From assembly GCA_017642335.1 (NCBI GenBank), contig JAGCPF010000035.1, positions 372,001-436,000 of the forward strand: a stretch of 64,000 nucleotides of DNA, read 5' to 3'. Within the stretch, counting starts at the first letter, position 1. Every line of letters begins with the position of its first letter. Both the position numbers and the translations under genes were made by a program. This DNA is from Fibrobacter sp. (lineage in GTDB: Bacteria > Fibrobacterota > Fibrobacteria > Fibrobacterales > Fibrobacteraceae). The notes below the pieces were generated by a model. The model was not told the origin of the DNA. It saw only the letters and a list, made by a program, of their open reading frames with translations, and ran no database searches. This document shows positions 50,544 to 60,059 of the stretch, in pieces.

Positions 50544-51542
50544 ATGAAGAAAAATCTGTATGTCATAAGTGGTGCTACCGGCATGACCGGCAGCGAACTT
50601 TCACACCAGCTGCTGAAAGAAGAAAACATCGTTGTCGGTTTTGACAACTTCTTTGCCAGTTCCATCGATACGGTGAAGGACTTGGTCGGTCGCGATGACT
50701 TTATCTTTTTTGAATACGACATCAACAATGCCGAACACATGGCCGCTGTCGCCGACAAGGTAAAGAGCCTCAAGGGTTCGTACTCTGGCCGCCTGATATT
50801 TATCAACTGTGCCGCGGTGGTCCACACCAAGCATTTCTACGAAGTGGAACACACGTTCCAGACGAACGTCATCTCGATGAAGACTTTCCTCGAAATGGCC
50901 ATTGAACTCGGTGCCGATACCTACATCAACTGCTCTACCTCCGAAGTGTATTCCATGCAGTCGTGGAATGCAAACGGCGGTGTTTGCGAATCGGACTTCT
51001 TGGTCATGGCGACGGCAGAACACAGCCAGCGCACGAGCTATGCTGTCGGCAAGCTCCTTACGGAATTCTTCATGAAGGATGCCGTGGACAAGGGCGAAAT
51101 CAAGGGTTGCTCCATCCGCTTTGCGAACGTGTACAGCAAGCACGAACGCTTTGCAGACCACATTATCCCGCACATCATCAACAACCTCCTCGAAAAGCCC
51201 GAAGTCACGTTGCTCGAGAATTCGAAGGTCAACAAGCGCACGTTCCTCCACAATATCGACAGCTGCCGCGCCGTGATGGAACTCATGGAATCGCCCGAAG
51301 CTCTCGACGGTACCGTCTATAACGTCGCGACCGAAGAAGAAATCTCCATCGTGGACTTGGTGAAACTGATTGCGAAGAAGATGGGCATGGACGATGTGAA
51401 AATCAAGTTCGAAGGTTATCGCAAGTCCGACCCGGAACGCCGCCTGCTCAACACAGACAAGATTCGTACGCGTACTCACTGGAAGCCGGTCGTTACGCTT
51501 GACGAAGGCCTCGAAATGTGCGTGAAGAGTATTGAAAGATGA
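50544..51542 (+). CDS. Extended SDR (NAD-dependent epimerase/dehydratase family)
   Basis: 332 residues. Rossmann motif SGATGMTGSELSHQL (about 9-23), catalytic SYAVGKLLTEF (Tyr/Lys) near 165, and a C-terminal substrate region (NVATEEEISIVDLVKLIAKK). The layout is of sugar-nucleotide epimerases and dehydratases. Its position within the phosphonate operon (overlap with the nucleotidyltransferase gene by ATGA) leaves open a phosphonate-linked substrate. The exact reaction is not predictable. Confidence 0.83.
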   Translation: MKKNLYVISGATGMTGSELSHQLLKEENIVVGFDNFFASSIDTVKDLVGRDDFIFFEYDINNAEHMAAVADKVKSLKGSYSGRLIFINCAAVVHTKHFYEVEHTFQTNVISMKTFLEMAIELGADTYINCSTSEVYSMQSWNANGGVCESDFLVMATAEHSQRTSYAVGKLLTEFFMKDAVDKGEIKGCSIRFANVYSKHERFADHIIPHIINNLLEKPEVTLLENSKVNKRTFLHNIDSCRAVMELMESPEALDGTVYNVATEEEISIVDLVKLIAKKMGMDDVKIKFEGYRKSDPERRLLNTDKIRTRTHWKPVVTLDEGLEMCVKSIER

Positions 51543-52282
51543 AGTACTTGATTATTACTGTTGCCGGGACGGCAACCCGCTTTAACAGGGATACCGAAAA
51601 GGAAACCCTGAAGTGCCTCTATTATAAGGATTCCCCGAAGTTTGCGCTGCTCAACCAGCTTATCAAAAACTGCGGTGAATACGACAAGTACATCGTTGTG
51701 GGCGGCTACCTCTATTCTGCTCTCGAAGAATATGTGAAGGAAAACCTCCAGGCCTACGGCGACAAGATTGAACTTGTCTATAACGAGCATTTCAAGGATT
51801 ATGGTTCGGGCTATAGCCTGTACAAGGGCATCGAAGCTGTGAAGGAACCGGGCGATGTCACTTTTGTAGAAGGCGACCTGTTCTTCTTGAAGGAAAATTT
51901 CAAGCCGGTTTACGATAGCGAAAAGAGCGTGCTCACGATCAATCGCGAACCCATCTATTCGAACAAGGCCGTGGCGCTTTACGTATCGACGGATGGTCGC
52001 CCGCATTACCTGTACGACACGAATCATTCTTCGCTCACGATTCCGGAGCCGTTCCTGGCGGTATTCAATTCTGCGCAGATGTGGAAATTCCAGTCGGCAG
52101 AAAAACTGCACGAGGCTGTCGCTTCCCTGACCGAAAAGCAACTTCAGGGAACGAACCTCGAAATTATTCAGGCGTATTTCAACAAGCTTTCTCGTGAAGA
52201 ATATGACGTGGTCACGTTCGATGCCTGGTATAACTGTAACACCGTTGCGGACTACAACATTGTCCGCGAACTTATGGAGTAA
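51539..52282 (+). CDS. Nucleotidyltransferase (LicC/PntC-like)
   Basis: 247 residues of the GT-A-like NTP transferase fold. The nucleotide loop is altered from the usual GxGTRL to VAGTATRFNRD, followed by the Lys in TLKCLYYKD. Later FVEGDLFFLKENF (about 110-122) supplies the metal-binding Asp. In phosphonate loci this family activates an aminophosphonate or phosphocholine with CTP, giving the donor for LicD transferases. It overlaps the SDR stop by four bases (ATGA) and is three bases before the next gene, so the operon is tight. Confidence 0.78.
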   Translation: MKYLIITVAGTATRFNRDTEKETLKCLYYKDSPKFALLNQLIKNCGEYDKYIVVGGYLYSALEEYVKENLQAYGDKIELVYNEHFKDYGSGYSLYKGIEAVKEPGDVTFVEGDLFFLKENFKPVYDSEKSVLTINREPIYSNKAVALYVSTDGRPHYLYDTNHSSLTIPEPFLAVFNSAQMWKFQSAEKLHEAVASLTEKQLQGTNLEIIQAYFNKLSREEYDVVTFDAWYNCNTVADYNIVRELME

Positions 52283-52285
52283 GAT

Positions 52286-53467
52286 ATGGAAATCCTGAAC
52301 AAGAAAATTGCCTTGCTCAAGTCCAAGGTCGAAAAGAACGAGACGATTACGATTATGATTATCGGGCTCGGGAGCGTCGGTACGTTCCTGCTCGACTTTT
52401 TGGTGAGCCTCCGTGACCCGCAGCTGAAAATTGTGGTTGCGGGCCGCAATGCCGCCAAGATGCAGATGGACGTGAACATCGTCCGCACGGCAGCGACGAT
52501 TCGTCGTGAACTGCGCAGCCAGATTGAAATCCTCGGTGACTGCGACCTGAACGATGTCGACAGCATCGCCGCGACCATCAAGAAGGCGAATCCCGACTTT
52601 ATCGTGAACAGCAGCCGCGTGTATTCGGGCCTCAAGTACGGGAGCATCTCGTGGAGCAACCTGCGCGCTTACGGCATCTGGTCTCCGCTTTCCATCCGTT
52701 ATGCAAAAAACATCATGGCTGCTTACGAGAAGGCTGGCTCCAATGCGGTGACCATCAATACCTCGTATTCCGACGCGGTGATTCCTTGGCTCAAGTCCGC
52801 CGGCAAGACATACTTCGATTTCGGTAGCGGCAACCTGAACCACCTCATTCCGCGTATGAAGTTCTTCATGGCCGAAAAGTATGGCATCGACAACCTGAAC
52901 GATATCGATGTGACGCTCGCGGTAAGCCATTTCCATGACGTGGTGATTTCCAAGGAAGGCCACGCCGAAGGCCAGACGCTGCTCTTGAACTTCAAGAAGG
53001 ATGGCAAAGATTTGCCGTTTGACCAGACCGAAGTGCTGGCTGCCTGCTCTATCCCGATGCCGGTGGACCAGAAGCGCAACATGATGAACGCTTCGAGCAA
53101 CTTCAATATCATCGATTCCATCTTGACGGCTCTCCGCGAAAAGACGGTGACCAAGGTGCATGCGCCCGGTGTCGATGGCGAAATCGGTGGCTACCCGGTG
53201 CTCATCGATGGTGCGAAGGCCGAGGTCTCGTTCGATACGACTCTTTTCAGCATGGATGACATGCGTGCGGCAAACCGCAAGTCTATCTACTGCGACGGTA
53301 TCGAGAATGTGGAAAACGGCACGCTCGTCTATACCGACGAACTCGTCGCGAAGGTAAAGAAGGCTTTCAACGTCGACCTGCCGAAGCGCGTCGCGTTCGA
53401 GGATATCGAGAAGACGGCCGACTTTATCATCAAGAATATTATTGAGCCGTTTGCACCGAAAAAGTAA
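52286..53467 (+). CDS. Rossmann-fold oxidoreductase of unknown substrate (saccharopine dehydrogenase-like N-terminus)
   Basis: 393 residues. IIGLGSVGTFLLDFLV (about 27-42) binds NAD(P), with AGRNAAKMQMDV after strand two giving an NADP-like Arg. NSSRVYSGLKYGSISWSNL and INTSYSDAVIPWLKSAGK (about 150-175) resemble saccharopine dehydrogenase-type proteins only loosely. The C-terminal half (about 190-393) is unlike anything I can name. As the last gene of the phosphonate operon it may reduce or modify a phosphonate intermediate. It converges on the LicD operon with an 18-base gap and no clear terminator. Confidence 0.62.
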   Translation: MEILNKKIALLKSKVEKNETITIMIIGLGSVGTFLLDFLVSLRDPQLKIVVAGRNAAKMQMDVNIVRTAATIRRELRSQIEILGDCDLNDVDSIAATIKKANPDFIVNSSRVYSGLKYGSISWSNLRAYGIWSPLSIRYAKNIMAAYEKAGSNAVTINTSYSDAVIPWLKSAGKTYFDFGSGNLNHLIPRMKFFMAEKYGIDNLNDIDVTLAVSHFHDVVISKEGHAEGQTLLLNFKKDGKDLPFDQTEVLAACSIPMPVDQKRNMMNASSNFNIIDSILTALREKTVTKVHAPGVDGEIGGYPVLIDGAKAEVSFDTTLFSMDDMRAANRKSIYCDGIENVENGTLVYTDELVAKVKKAFNVDLPKRVAFEDIEKTADFIIKNIIEPFAPKK

Positions 53468-53485
53468 TTGCTGTAGCGGATCCTG

Positions 53486-54397
53486 CTAGCCCATCTTGAA
53501 GGTGCGCAGGAATTCCGTATAGGGCGTATCGGGGTCCAGCACGTATTGACTGTGCTGGGCTCCTCTTTGTTCTACGGGCGGGAACTCCATGTAGTTCCCG
53601 AACATCTGTGTCAGGATGTTGCGGAAGCCTGACGGCGCCGGGAAACGGAAACCTTCGAATTCCACGTCTACGGAATCGCTAAAGTCCTTGGCGTCCCATA
53701 CGTTGCGTTCTAGGGGTTCTGCGGTCCATGTCAGGATGGCCAGTTTTTCTGTTTCGCGGTCGTTGAACATACTCGCGATTTCATGGATTCTCTTGTAGTC
53801 CGCGATATGGTCCCTGTGGTAGTTTTTTACGCGCTCGCGGTTTTTCTCGTTCAGTTCCGGGTTGGTCAACCGCATGAACGTCCCGTTCTCGATGTTCAGC
53901 TGGTTTATTTCGGCAAAGCGCTCTTCGGCACCTTCCGGTACAAAATGGTCCAGCGCGAAAACGTCGATGAAAAGCCCGTGGTTCATTTTTTGGAACCGGA
54001 TGATAGGGCTGATGGCACTCGTATTCGTGTTGCGGATACAAGTGTGCGAGCCGCCGAATTCCTTGTCGGTAAGCGGCGTTTGCAGGAAAATGGGATGCCT
54101 GAATTCATCTTGCAGCGTGTTCAGCTTGTTGAAGTCGTCACGCGGCATGGCGACGTCGATATCGTCGTCCCAGGGAATAAATCCCTTGTGGCGAATTGCA
54201 CCGAGGAGCGTCCCGCACATCAAGAAATATTTCAGGCCGTGCTTTTTGCATATGCGGTCGAATTCAATCAAGATGTCGAGTTCGATGGCCCAAATCTTTT
54301 TCATTTGGGTTGTGATATGATAATCGCAACGGACTTCCTCGTCGAGAAAGTTGCTAGGGAGCAGTCCCGATTTGATGATGCGTTCTGGTTCGGTCAT
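53486..54397 (-). CDS. LicD-family transferase (third in array)
   Basis: 303 residues. The LicD core [20 protein letters not shown] is at about 62-81, and C-terminal FEGFRFPAPSGFRNIL ... YMEFPP completes the domain. LicD proteins belong to the nucleotidyltransferase fold and transfer phosphocholine or related groups from CDP donors to glycans. Here the plausible donor is the nucleotide-activated phosphonate made by the convergent operon. It starts three bases after the preceding LicD stop. Specificity is inferred. Confidence 0.85.
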   Translation of the reverse strand: MTEPERIIKSGLLPSNFLDEEVRCDYHITTQMKKIWAIELDILIEFDRICKKHGLKYFLMCGTLLGAIRHKGFIPWDDDIDVAMPRDDFNKLNTLQDEFRHPIFLQTPLTDKEFGGSHTCIRNTNTSAISPIIRFQKMNHGLFIDVFALDHFVPEGAEERFAEINQLNIENGTFMRLTNPELNEKNRERVKNYHRDHIADYKRIHEIASMFNDRETEKLAILTWTAEPLERNVWDAKDFSDSVDVEFEGFRFPAPSGFRNILTQMFGNYMEFPPVEQRGAQHSQYVLDPDTPYTEFLRTFKMG

Positions 54398-54400
54398 GCT

Positions 54401-55369
54401 TTAGAATTCTTTATAGTCGATCAAGGGTTCGCCGATCATTTTGTAGTACTTGTTCCTGTCGAGCAGGGTTTGCGGGAAACCGATGTCCTTAGGATAGTCT
54501 CGCCAGCTTTTGCCGTATTCCCTGTTCAGGATTTCTTCGGCCTTGTTCGGGCAGGGGAGTTCCTTGCCTTCGAAAACTATAGTGGTCGTGGGGTATACGT
54601 CATCGTGGTGCCTAAATCCGTGATAGCCGTATTCTGTCAAATCCCAGTTGCCAAGGCCCGGAACGATTCGGGACGTATGTTCCAGCGTGAATATGCCGCT
54701 TTCTTCCCAGGTGGTTTCGTAGAAGTCGAAAAGTTCCTTCCAGGCGTGGGGTTTCCGTATGAACGCGATGGCCTTGTCCCTGAAGGCGAGGTATTGTTCC
54801 TCGGTGACGTCTTCTTTCAAGAAATCGTTCGGGAAGAATTCGAGGTTCTTTGCATCCCTTAGGCAGGTGCCGTTGAAAACGTGCGTGCAGGTCGGGGTCC
54901 TGATGACGACGTTCTTGTTCGCGTTTTCGCGGATCAGCCGGTCGTAATACCCGGCGTAATAGCCGGATTTTTTCGTGGTGTCAATCCATACAAAGTTGGG
55001 GTCCGTCTGCAGGGCGTGAAACAACTTGTTGTAGTCGCTGCGGGCCATGGCGATGTCGATGTCGTCGTCCCAGGGAATGAATCCCTTGTGGCGCTTTGCT
55101 CCGAGCAGGGCTCCACCTTCAAGGTACATCTGGATATCGTAGGGCTTGAGCAGGTCAAGGAGGTACCTTGCGTATTCGACCTCGGCAAGCTGGAATTCGC
55201 GGAGATACCCGGATGCGGGTTTCATCTGTCCGATATCGAAATGGTGCTTTAGGTAGCTGACCTGGTAAGCCAACTCGGCGTTCTCCTTGAGAAGGCGCTT
55301 ATTTTTGACCCTGGTCCTGAAGATGAATCTGTAAATGGGTCTAATGAATTTGTTTATGAATGTCTTCAT
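54401..55369 (-). CDS. LicD-family transferase (second in array)
   Basis: 322 residues. A basic, amphipathic N-terminus (about 1-40, FIRPIYRFIFRTRVKNK) may attach it to the membrane and is absent from the other two copies. The core [20 protein letters not shown] is at about 83-102, with a final EELPCPNKAEEILNREYG-like region. It is 12 bases after the first LicD and 3 before the third. It differs enough in length and termini from its neighbours to suggest a distinct acceptor. Confidence 0.85.
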   Translation of the reverse strand: MKTFINKFIRPIYRFIFRTRVKNKRLLKENAELAYQVSYLKHHFDIGQMKPASGYLREFQLAEVEYARYLLDLLKPYDIQMYLEGGALLGAKRHKGFIPWDDDIDIAMARSDYNKLFHALQTDPNFVWIDTTKKSGYYAGYYDRLIRENANKNVVIRTPTCTHVFNGTCLRDAKNLEFFPNDFLKEDVTEEQYLAFRDKAIAFIRKPHAWKELFDFYETTWEESGIFTLEHTSRIVPGLGNWDLTEYGYHGFRHHDDVYPTTTIVFEGKELPCPNKAEEILNREYGKSWRDYPKDIGFPQTLLDRNKYYKMIGEPLIDYKEF

Positions 55370-55381
55370 TTTCGATGCTTC

Positions 55382-56143
55382 TTAGAAAAATTTGATAGAG
55401 GTGTAGTGGGGTTGCCTGTCTTCTTCGGGCGGGAGTTGCATGTAGTCCTTATATTCCGAGACTAGTAGCGGGTGGTAGTTGTTCGGTCCTAGGAATTCGA
55501 GACCTTCGAACTTATATTTTTTCAGCGGGAATACATCGCTGAGCTCTTGCTTGCCGTAGGTAAACGGGTAGGCGAGAATTTCTTTTTCCGAGGAACTGTT
55601 CGCTTGTTCCTTGGCTTCGCGTTCCTTGAACTCGCGCAGGAATATTTCCTTTTTTTTCTCGTAATCTTCTTCGGTGATGAAGCCGAGTTTCTTGCGCCGG
55701 TCTATGTAGGACATCGCTTGGTCCAGACGGTAGGCGGCAAAGTCCTTTTCCTTGATCTTGGTGAGCTTGTACAGGTCGACACTCAGTCCGTGATTCTTGT
55801 ATTCGGCGTCTTGCGGGAAGAGGGAGCACTCGCATTCGCTTTTCAGGTCCTTGACGTGTGCCCAGGCGTGGAAGTATTTCGGTTCCGTCTTCTCGTCTTC
55901 AACCATCAGGTCGGCTGGGAGTTCCTTTGCGAGCACTTCCGTGGCTTTTTCGTATGAGTCGTCGAACAGCAAAAAGTCGAAATCGTCATCCCAGGGAATG
56001 AATCCGCCGTGCCTTACGGCGCCAAGGAGCGTCCCGAAAGCAATCTGGTAGGGGATGTTGTGCTTCTCCAGGATGTCGGCCGTCGTCTTTGCCATTTGCA
56101 GCAGGCGGTTCTGTACGCGCTTGATGTCAAAAGTTGCTTCCAT
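55382..56143 (-). CDS. LicD-family transferase (first in array)
   Basis: 253 residues, the shortest of three. Core [20 protein letters not shown] (about 36-55); the usual DID becomes DFD. A Lys/Glu-rich middle (about 140-190) and the end [14 protein letters not shown] follow. Its ATG shares one base with the stop of the ATP-grasp/HAD gene (TAATG), so translation is coupled. Confidence 0.83.
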   Translation of the reverse strand: MEATFDIKRVQNRLLQMAKTTADILEKHNIPYQIAFGTLLGAVRHGGFIPWDDDFDFLLFDDSYEKATEVLAKELPADLMVEDEKTEPKYFHAWAHVKDLKSECECSLFPQDAEYKNHGLSVDLYKLTKIKEKDFAAYRLDQAMSYIDRRKKLGFITEEDYEKKKEIFLREFKEREAKEQANSSSEKEILAYPFTYGKQELSDVFPLKKYKFEGLEFLGPNNYHPLLVSEYKDYMQLPPEEDRQPHYTSIKFF

Positions 56144-57444
56144 TATAGAGTCTCCACCATGTCCAGGCTGAAAACCGGGATATGGAACTTGTCGGCAATG
56201 GCCTTGCGTTCGGCAAAGGAATCGTCGATGAAAATCGCGTCGGTGTTGTCGACAAAGTCAACCTTCTTTTCGGACGGATCCAGATGGATAATTCTGTCGA
56301 ATACCTGACGTATGCGGAGCTTGTCCAGGAGTTCGTCCAGTTTGCCCAGCTTCACGTCGTCGTGGCGGGAAAGGAGCGTGACCTTGATTCCCTTGTTGAC
56401 GCAGCGGTAAAGGTAGGCCATCAGCGCGTCGTTCACGAACTGCTTTTCCAGGTAAATACAATCGTCGAAATCAACAAAGACTTCGCTGTATTTCAGGTCG
56501 AGCTTGTATTTGTTGTCTAGCGCGCGGTCCATTTCCACGTCGTAGTTGTTGCGCAGGATAGCAACGGGGATGCCGAATGCGTTGAACAGCGACATCAGTG
56601 CGAAGTTGATTCCCTGGGCGCGGAAGAGCGAGGACGAACCGCCAAAACGGCTTGCGGCTTCCATGAGCGTGAGCTTTCCCTGTGCGTCGCGCTTGACCTG
56701 GTAGAACCATGCCCCGCTGAACTTTATGGCCGAATTGATTTTCTTTGCGAACTCCACGAATTCTTCCGCGTCTTCCTTGACGGGCTTCGTGTTGACGCTG
56801 ATTCCGTTCATGATGCGGCAACGCTCGCGTGCGGCGGCGAAAAGCATTTCCCCGTTGCCTGCGGTAAAGCAGTCGACGGTGTATTCCTTGCCTGGCAAGA
56901 ATTCCGAGAGGATGCAGGAGGGGTACAGTTCCAGGTGTGCCTTGAGGTCTTCAGCGCTCGTGATTTTCTTTGCACCGCGGCTGCCGTAGCCTATGTCGGG
57001 TTTTGCAAAGACGGGAAAGGCGCTCTCGCCGATTTGCAGCAGTTCTGCCGCAGAAAATGTTCTCGGCGTCTTGACGATGCCTTCCAGCACCTTGTAAGTT
57101 TTCGACTTGGAAAGGCAAATTTGCGTAGTCTCCACGTCGGGCGCGACCACCTTGCAGCCGATTTCGCTCTCGTTCCTTTTCAGAATTTCGATGACCGCGT
57201 CCATGGCCGGGTAAATGGCATCGATGCTGTATTTCGAGACGACCTTTTTTATGGCGGGGATGAAGTCCGGCGACGTGATGAAGGGAAGCCCGTCCACGTA
57301 GTTCTCGAAGACGAATTTCCCGTGATCGTTTACGGAACTCGCTCCGATCAGGTTGAAGTGCGTGGAATTCTTGACGGACCTGTACACTTCCAGGGCGATT
57401 TCGGAACCGCACGGGAAAACCAGGATGTTCTTTTTATTCGCCAT
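56143..57444 (-). CDS. ATP-grasp domain fused to HAD-like domain
   Basis: 433 residues. About 1-310: carbamoyl-phosphate-synthase-like ATP-grasp with [17 protein letters not shown] (about 147-163) for ATP and [15 protein letters not shown] (about 268-282) for metal. About 325-433: HAD-type domain with [11 protein letters not shown] (motif I), VTLLSRHDD (II) and [13 protein letters not shown] (IV). ATP-grasp enzymes join a carboxylate to an amine or similar nucleophile; the fused HAD might remove a phosphate. The pair may add an amino acid-like decoration to a sugar, but this is inference. It is 13 bases after the DegT gene. Confidence 0.8.
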   Translation of the reverse strand: MANKKNILVFPCGSEIALEVYRSVKNSTHFNLIGASSVNDHGKFVFENYVDGLPFITSPDFIPAIKKVVSKYSIDAIYPAMDAVIEILKRNESEIGCKVVAPDVETTQICLSKSKTYKVLEGIVKTPRTFSAAELLQIGESAFPVFAKPDIGYGSRGAKKITSAEDLKAHLELYPSCILSEFLPGKEYTVDCFTAGNGEMLFAAARERCRIMNGISVNTKPVKEDAEEFVEFAKKINSAIKFSGAWFYQVKRDAQGKLTLMEAASRFGGSSSLFRAQGINFALMSLFNAFGIPVAILRNNYDVEMDRALDNKYKLDLKYSEVFVDFDDCIYLEKQFVNDALMAYLYRCVNKGIKVTLLSRHDDVKLGKLDELLDKLRIRQVFDRIIHLDPSEKKVDFVDNTDAIFIDDSFAERKAIADKFHIPVFSLDMVETL

Positions 57445-57457
57445 TGGAACGTCCGCG

Positions 57458-58573
57458 TTACTTCTTGTTGACTACGATGTCAATAATCCTGTCGGTGCTT
57501 TCGCTGTCGAGCCCGGCAAACATCGGCAGACACAGCACTTGGTCGGCGAGTTTATGGGCTACGGGCAGGTTGTCCGGCCTAGCCGATTCGAGTCCCTTGT
57601 AGGCGCTGAACGTGCTGATGAGCGGGTAGAAGTAACGTCTGCCGTAGATGTCGTGTTCCTGCAGCGTGGCGTACAGGGTGTCACGGCTCATGCCGTATTC
57701 CTTCTCGTCGACAAATATCGGGAAGTAGGCGTAGTTGTGACGGACTCCTTCGAGATCTTTCAGCATGCGGATGCCGGGAACGTCCTTGAGGGCGGCCCTG
57801 TAGCGTTCGGCGGTGGCCTTGCGCTTCGCGATGGCGTCGTCCACCTGCTTCAGGTTCAAGAGCCCGTATGCGGCGCGGATTTCGTCCATCTTGCTGTTGA
57901 TGCCGGGGGCGACGACGGTCGTTTCGCCGGCAAAGCCAAAGTTTTTCAGGTAGTCGATGCGCTTCTTGGTGGCGGCATCGTGGCAAATGAGGGCGCCACC
58001 TTCCACGGTGTTGTACACCTTTGTGGCATGGAAACTGAGCGTGCTCATGTCGCCCTGCTTCAAGATGGATTCCCCGTTCACCCTAACGCCAAAGGCGTGG
58101 GCCGCGTCATAGATCACCTTGAGGCCGTAGATGTCGGCAATTTCCTGGATACGGGCGGTATTGCAAGGCGTGCCGTAAACATGCACGGGCATGATGGCTG
58201 TCGTGTGCGGGGTGATGGCCGCTTCGATTTTTTCGGGGTCAATGTTGCCGGTCTTTTCGTCGACGTCGACAAAGACGGGCTTGAGTCCGTTCCACCAGAT
58301 GGAATGTGTCGTTGCGACAAAGCTATAAGGGGTGGTAATCACTTCGCCGGTGATGCGCATGGCCTGCAGCGCCGTGATGAGCGGAAGCGTTCCGTTCGTG
58401 AAAAGGCTGATGTATTCGACGCCCAGGTATTCGGCGAGCGCTTTTTCGAGTTCCTTGTGGTAATGGCCGTTGTTGGTGAGCCATTTGCGGTCCCAGATGT
58501 CTTTGAGCATCGGGATGAAATCATCCAGCGATGGGAGCAATGGGGACGTGACGGTAATAAACTTGTCAGGCAT
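57458..58573 (-). CDS. DegT/DnrJ/EryC1 PLP-dependent aminotransferase
   Basis: 371 residues. The PLP Lys is Lys185 in SFHATKVYNTVEGG; N-terminal TNGTLPLITALQAM and VYGTPCNTARI also match. Family members usually aminate a nucleotide keto-sugar. It is the only aminotransferase in this locus, so it could alternatively serve phosphonoacetaldehyde, though normal 2-AEP transaminases are of a different class. Its start overlaps the flippase stop by eight bases. Confidence 0.87.
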   Translation of the reverse strand: MPDKFITVTSPLLPSLDDFIPMLKDIWDRKWLTNNGHYHKELEKALAEYLGVEYISLFTNGTLPLITALQAMRITGEVITTPYSFVATTHSIWWNGLKPVFVDVDEKTGNIDPEKIEAAITPHTTAIMPVHVYGTPCNTARIQEIADIYGLKVIYDAAHAFGVRVNGESILKQGDMSTLSFHATKVYNTVEGGALICHDAATKKRIDYLKNFGFAGETTVVAPGINSKMDEIRAAYGLLNLKQVDDAIAKRKATAERYRAALKDVPGIRMLKDLEGVRHNYAYFPIFVDEKEYGMSRDTLYATLQEHDIYGRRYFYPLISTFSAYKGLESARPDNLPVAHKLADQVLCLPMFAGLDSESTDRIIDIVVNKK

Positions 58574-60014
58574 GTTTGTCCGTAAATTCCTTGATGGTTT
58601 TGATTAAGTAATCCAAACATTCAAAATGTAATATTTTTGCCAATCCGATGTAGCAGACAATGCCCACAATTCCTTCTAAAACAAGAGTCAGATAGGGGCT
58701 TGCATCAACGAGTGAAATGAGATATAGAACAACGCCCATGACCGCGGTTAAAAAGACAGAAGGGAAAATGTCCTTAAACTGTTCTAGGTAGCTGTATTGA
58801 ACCAGTCTCTTGTTCGGGAAGGCGTTCACGATTGAGCTGATGACGGAGGAAACGCAAACGCCGTAGGCGATGCCGATCGGCGATTTGAAGTACAGCAGAA
58901 CCGCGACGAGCAGGGCAATGCCATAGGCCTTCTTGATAATTTCCAGCTTCAGGAAAATGTCGCTGCGCCCCATCGCATTTATGGCGGAAAGATTGGATGT
59001 GTGGATGGGGTAGAAAGCGTAGACAAAACAATAGGCGTGAATATAGGGAACCGTGGGGAGCCATTTTTCGCCGAGCAAAACAAGAACGAGTGGCTTTGCG
59101 GCGATGGCAAGCCCTGTCATCAAGGGCAATATCAAGAAAGAACTTGTGATGATGGCGCGCCTCATGAGCCGTTTAACCTGCGGCTTGTCGTCTTGATGGG
59201 CGGCCAGGGAAGGGAGCATTACCGATTGGATTGTGGAGTTTACGTTGCAGACGACGATGTTCGGGAAATGGTCTCCGCGATTGTAGAAGGCCAGGTCGGC
59301 GGGAGTGAACATCTTACCGATGAGAAGCCCGCGCAAATTTTCATACCCGGAATCAATCAAGGACGACAACAGCAATTTCCATCCGAATGAAAGCAGCCCT
59401 TTGAGCCTGTTGAAGGAAAACTGGAGCTGTGGACGCCAGGGGACGGTAAACCACATGATAATGATTGCAAGCGACATGTTCGACAGTTGCTGGGCGACAA
59501 GGGCCCAAGCGCCCAATCCTCCGGCGGCGCATGCGATGCCGATGGCTCCCGATGGAATGATTGCCCCGAGACTCCTGAAAAAGAGTTTCTTGAACATCAT
59601 GTGGCGTGAAATGTATGCGAGCTGGATGGAGTTGATCGAACCCAGAAAAAGCAATAGGGAAAGAACCCTGAGGATGGGAGTCAGGTGCTCTTTATGATAG
59701 AATTCGGCAAGGACGGGTGCCGTAAAAAACAGTACGATGTACAGAACGCCCGCAAGCGAGAAACTGGCGATAAAAACGGAGGCAAAGTCGAGATCGTCGG
59801 AATCCTTTTTCTGGATAAGGGCGGTGTTCAGGCCACTTTGTACAAATACGTTTGCCAGAGCGATAAAGATGGTCACGATTGCCACTAAACCGAAATCGTC
59901 GGGAGCAAGGATGCGCGCAAGTACGATGGAAACCACAAATTGTGTGATTTGTGTGCCCATTCTTTCGAGGTATTTCCAGAATAGCGACGATATTATGGTT
60001 CGTTTAGACGGCAT
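58566..60014 (-). CDS. Wzx-like polysaccharide flippase (MOP superfamily)
   Basis: 482 residues from the ATG at 60014 (a TTG nine bases earlier is possible). About twelve to fourteen membrane helices; the segment GLVAIVTIFIALANVFVQSG (about 42-61) is typical of WzxC-type exporters. It flips lipid-linked repeat units to the periplasm for the polymerase encoded at 44838. The only flippase in the window. It overlaps the DegT gene by eight bases. Confidence 0.88.
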   Translation of the reverse strand: MPSKRTIISSLFWKYLERMGTQITQFVVSIVLARILAPDDFGLVAIVTIFIALANVFVQSGLNTALIQKKDSDDLDFASVFIASFSLAGVLYIVLFFTAPVLAEFYHKEHLTPILRVLSLLLFLGSINSIQLAYISRHMMFKKLFFRSLGAIIPSGAIGIACAAGGLGAWALVAQQLSNMSLAIIIMWFTVPWRPQLQFSFNRLKGLLSFGWKLLLSSLIDSGYENLRGLLIGKMFTPADLAFYNRGDHFPNIVVCNVNSTIQSVMLPSLAAHQDDKPQVKRLMRRAIITSSFLILPLMTGLAIAAKPLVLVLLGEKWLPTVPYIHAYCFVYAFYPIHTSNLSAINAMGRSDIFLKLEIIKKAYGIALLVAVLLYFKSPIGIAYGVCVSSVISSIVNAFPNKRLVQYSYLEQFKDIFPSVFLTAVMGVVLYLISLVDASPYLTLVLEGIVGIVCYIGLAKILHFECLDYLIKTIKEFTDKHA

Positions 60015-60059
60015 GTTGTTCAAATAATTGCGTAAGAACCTATGATGTGTACGGGGTGA

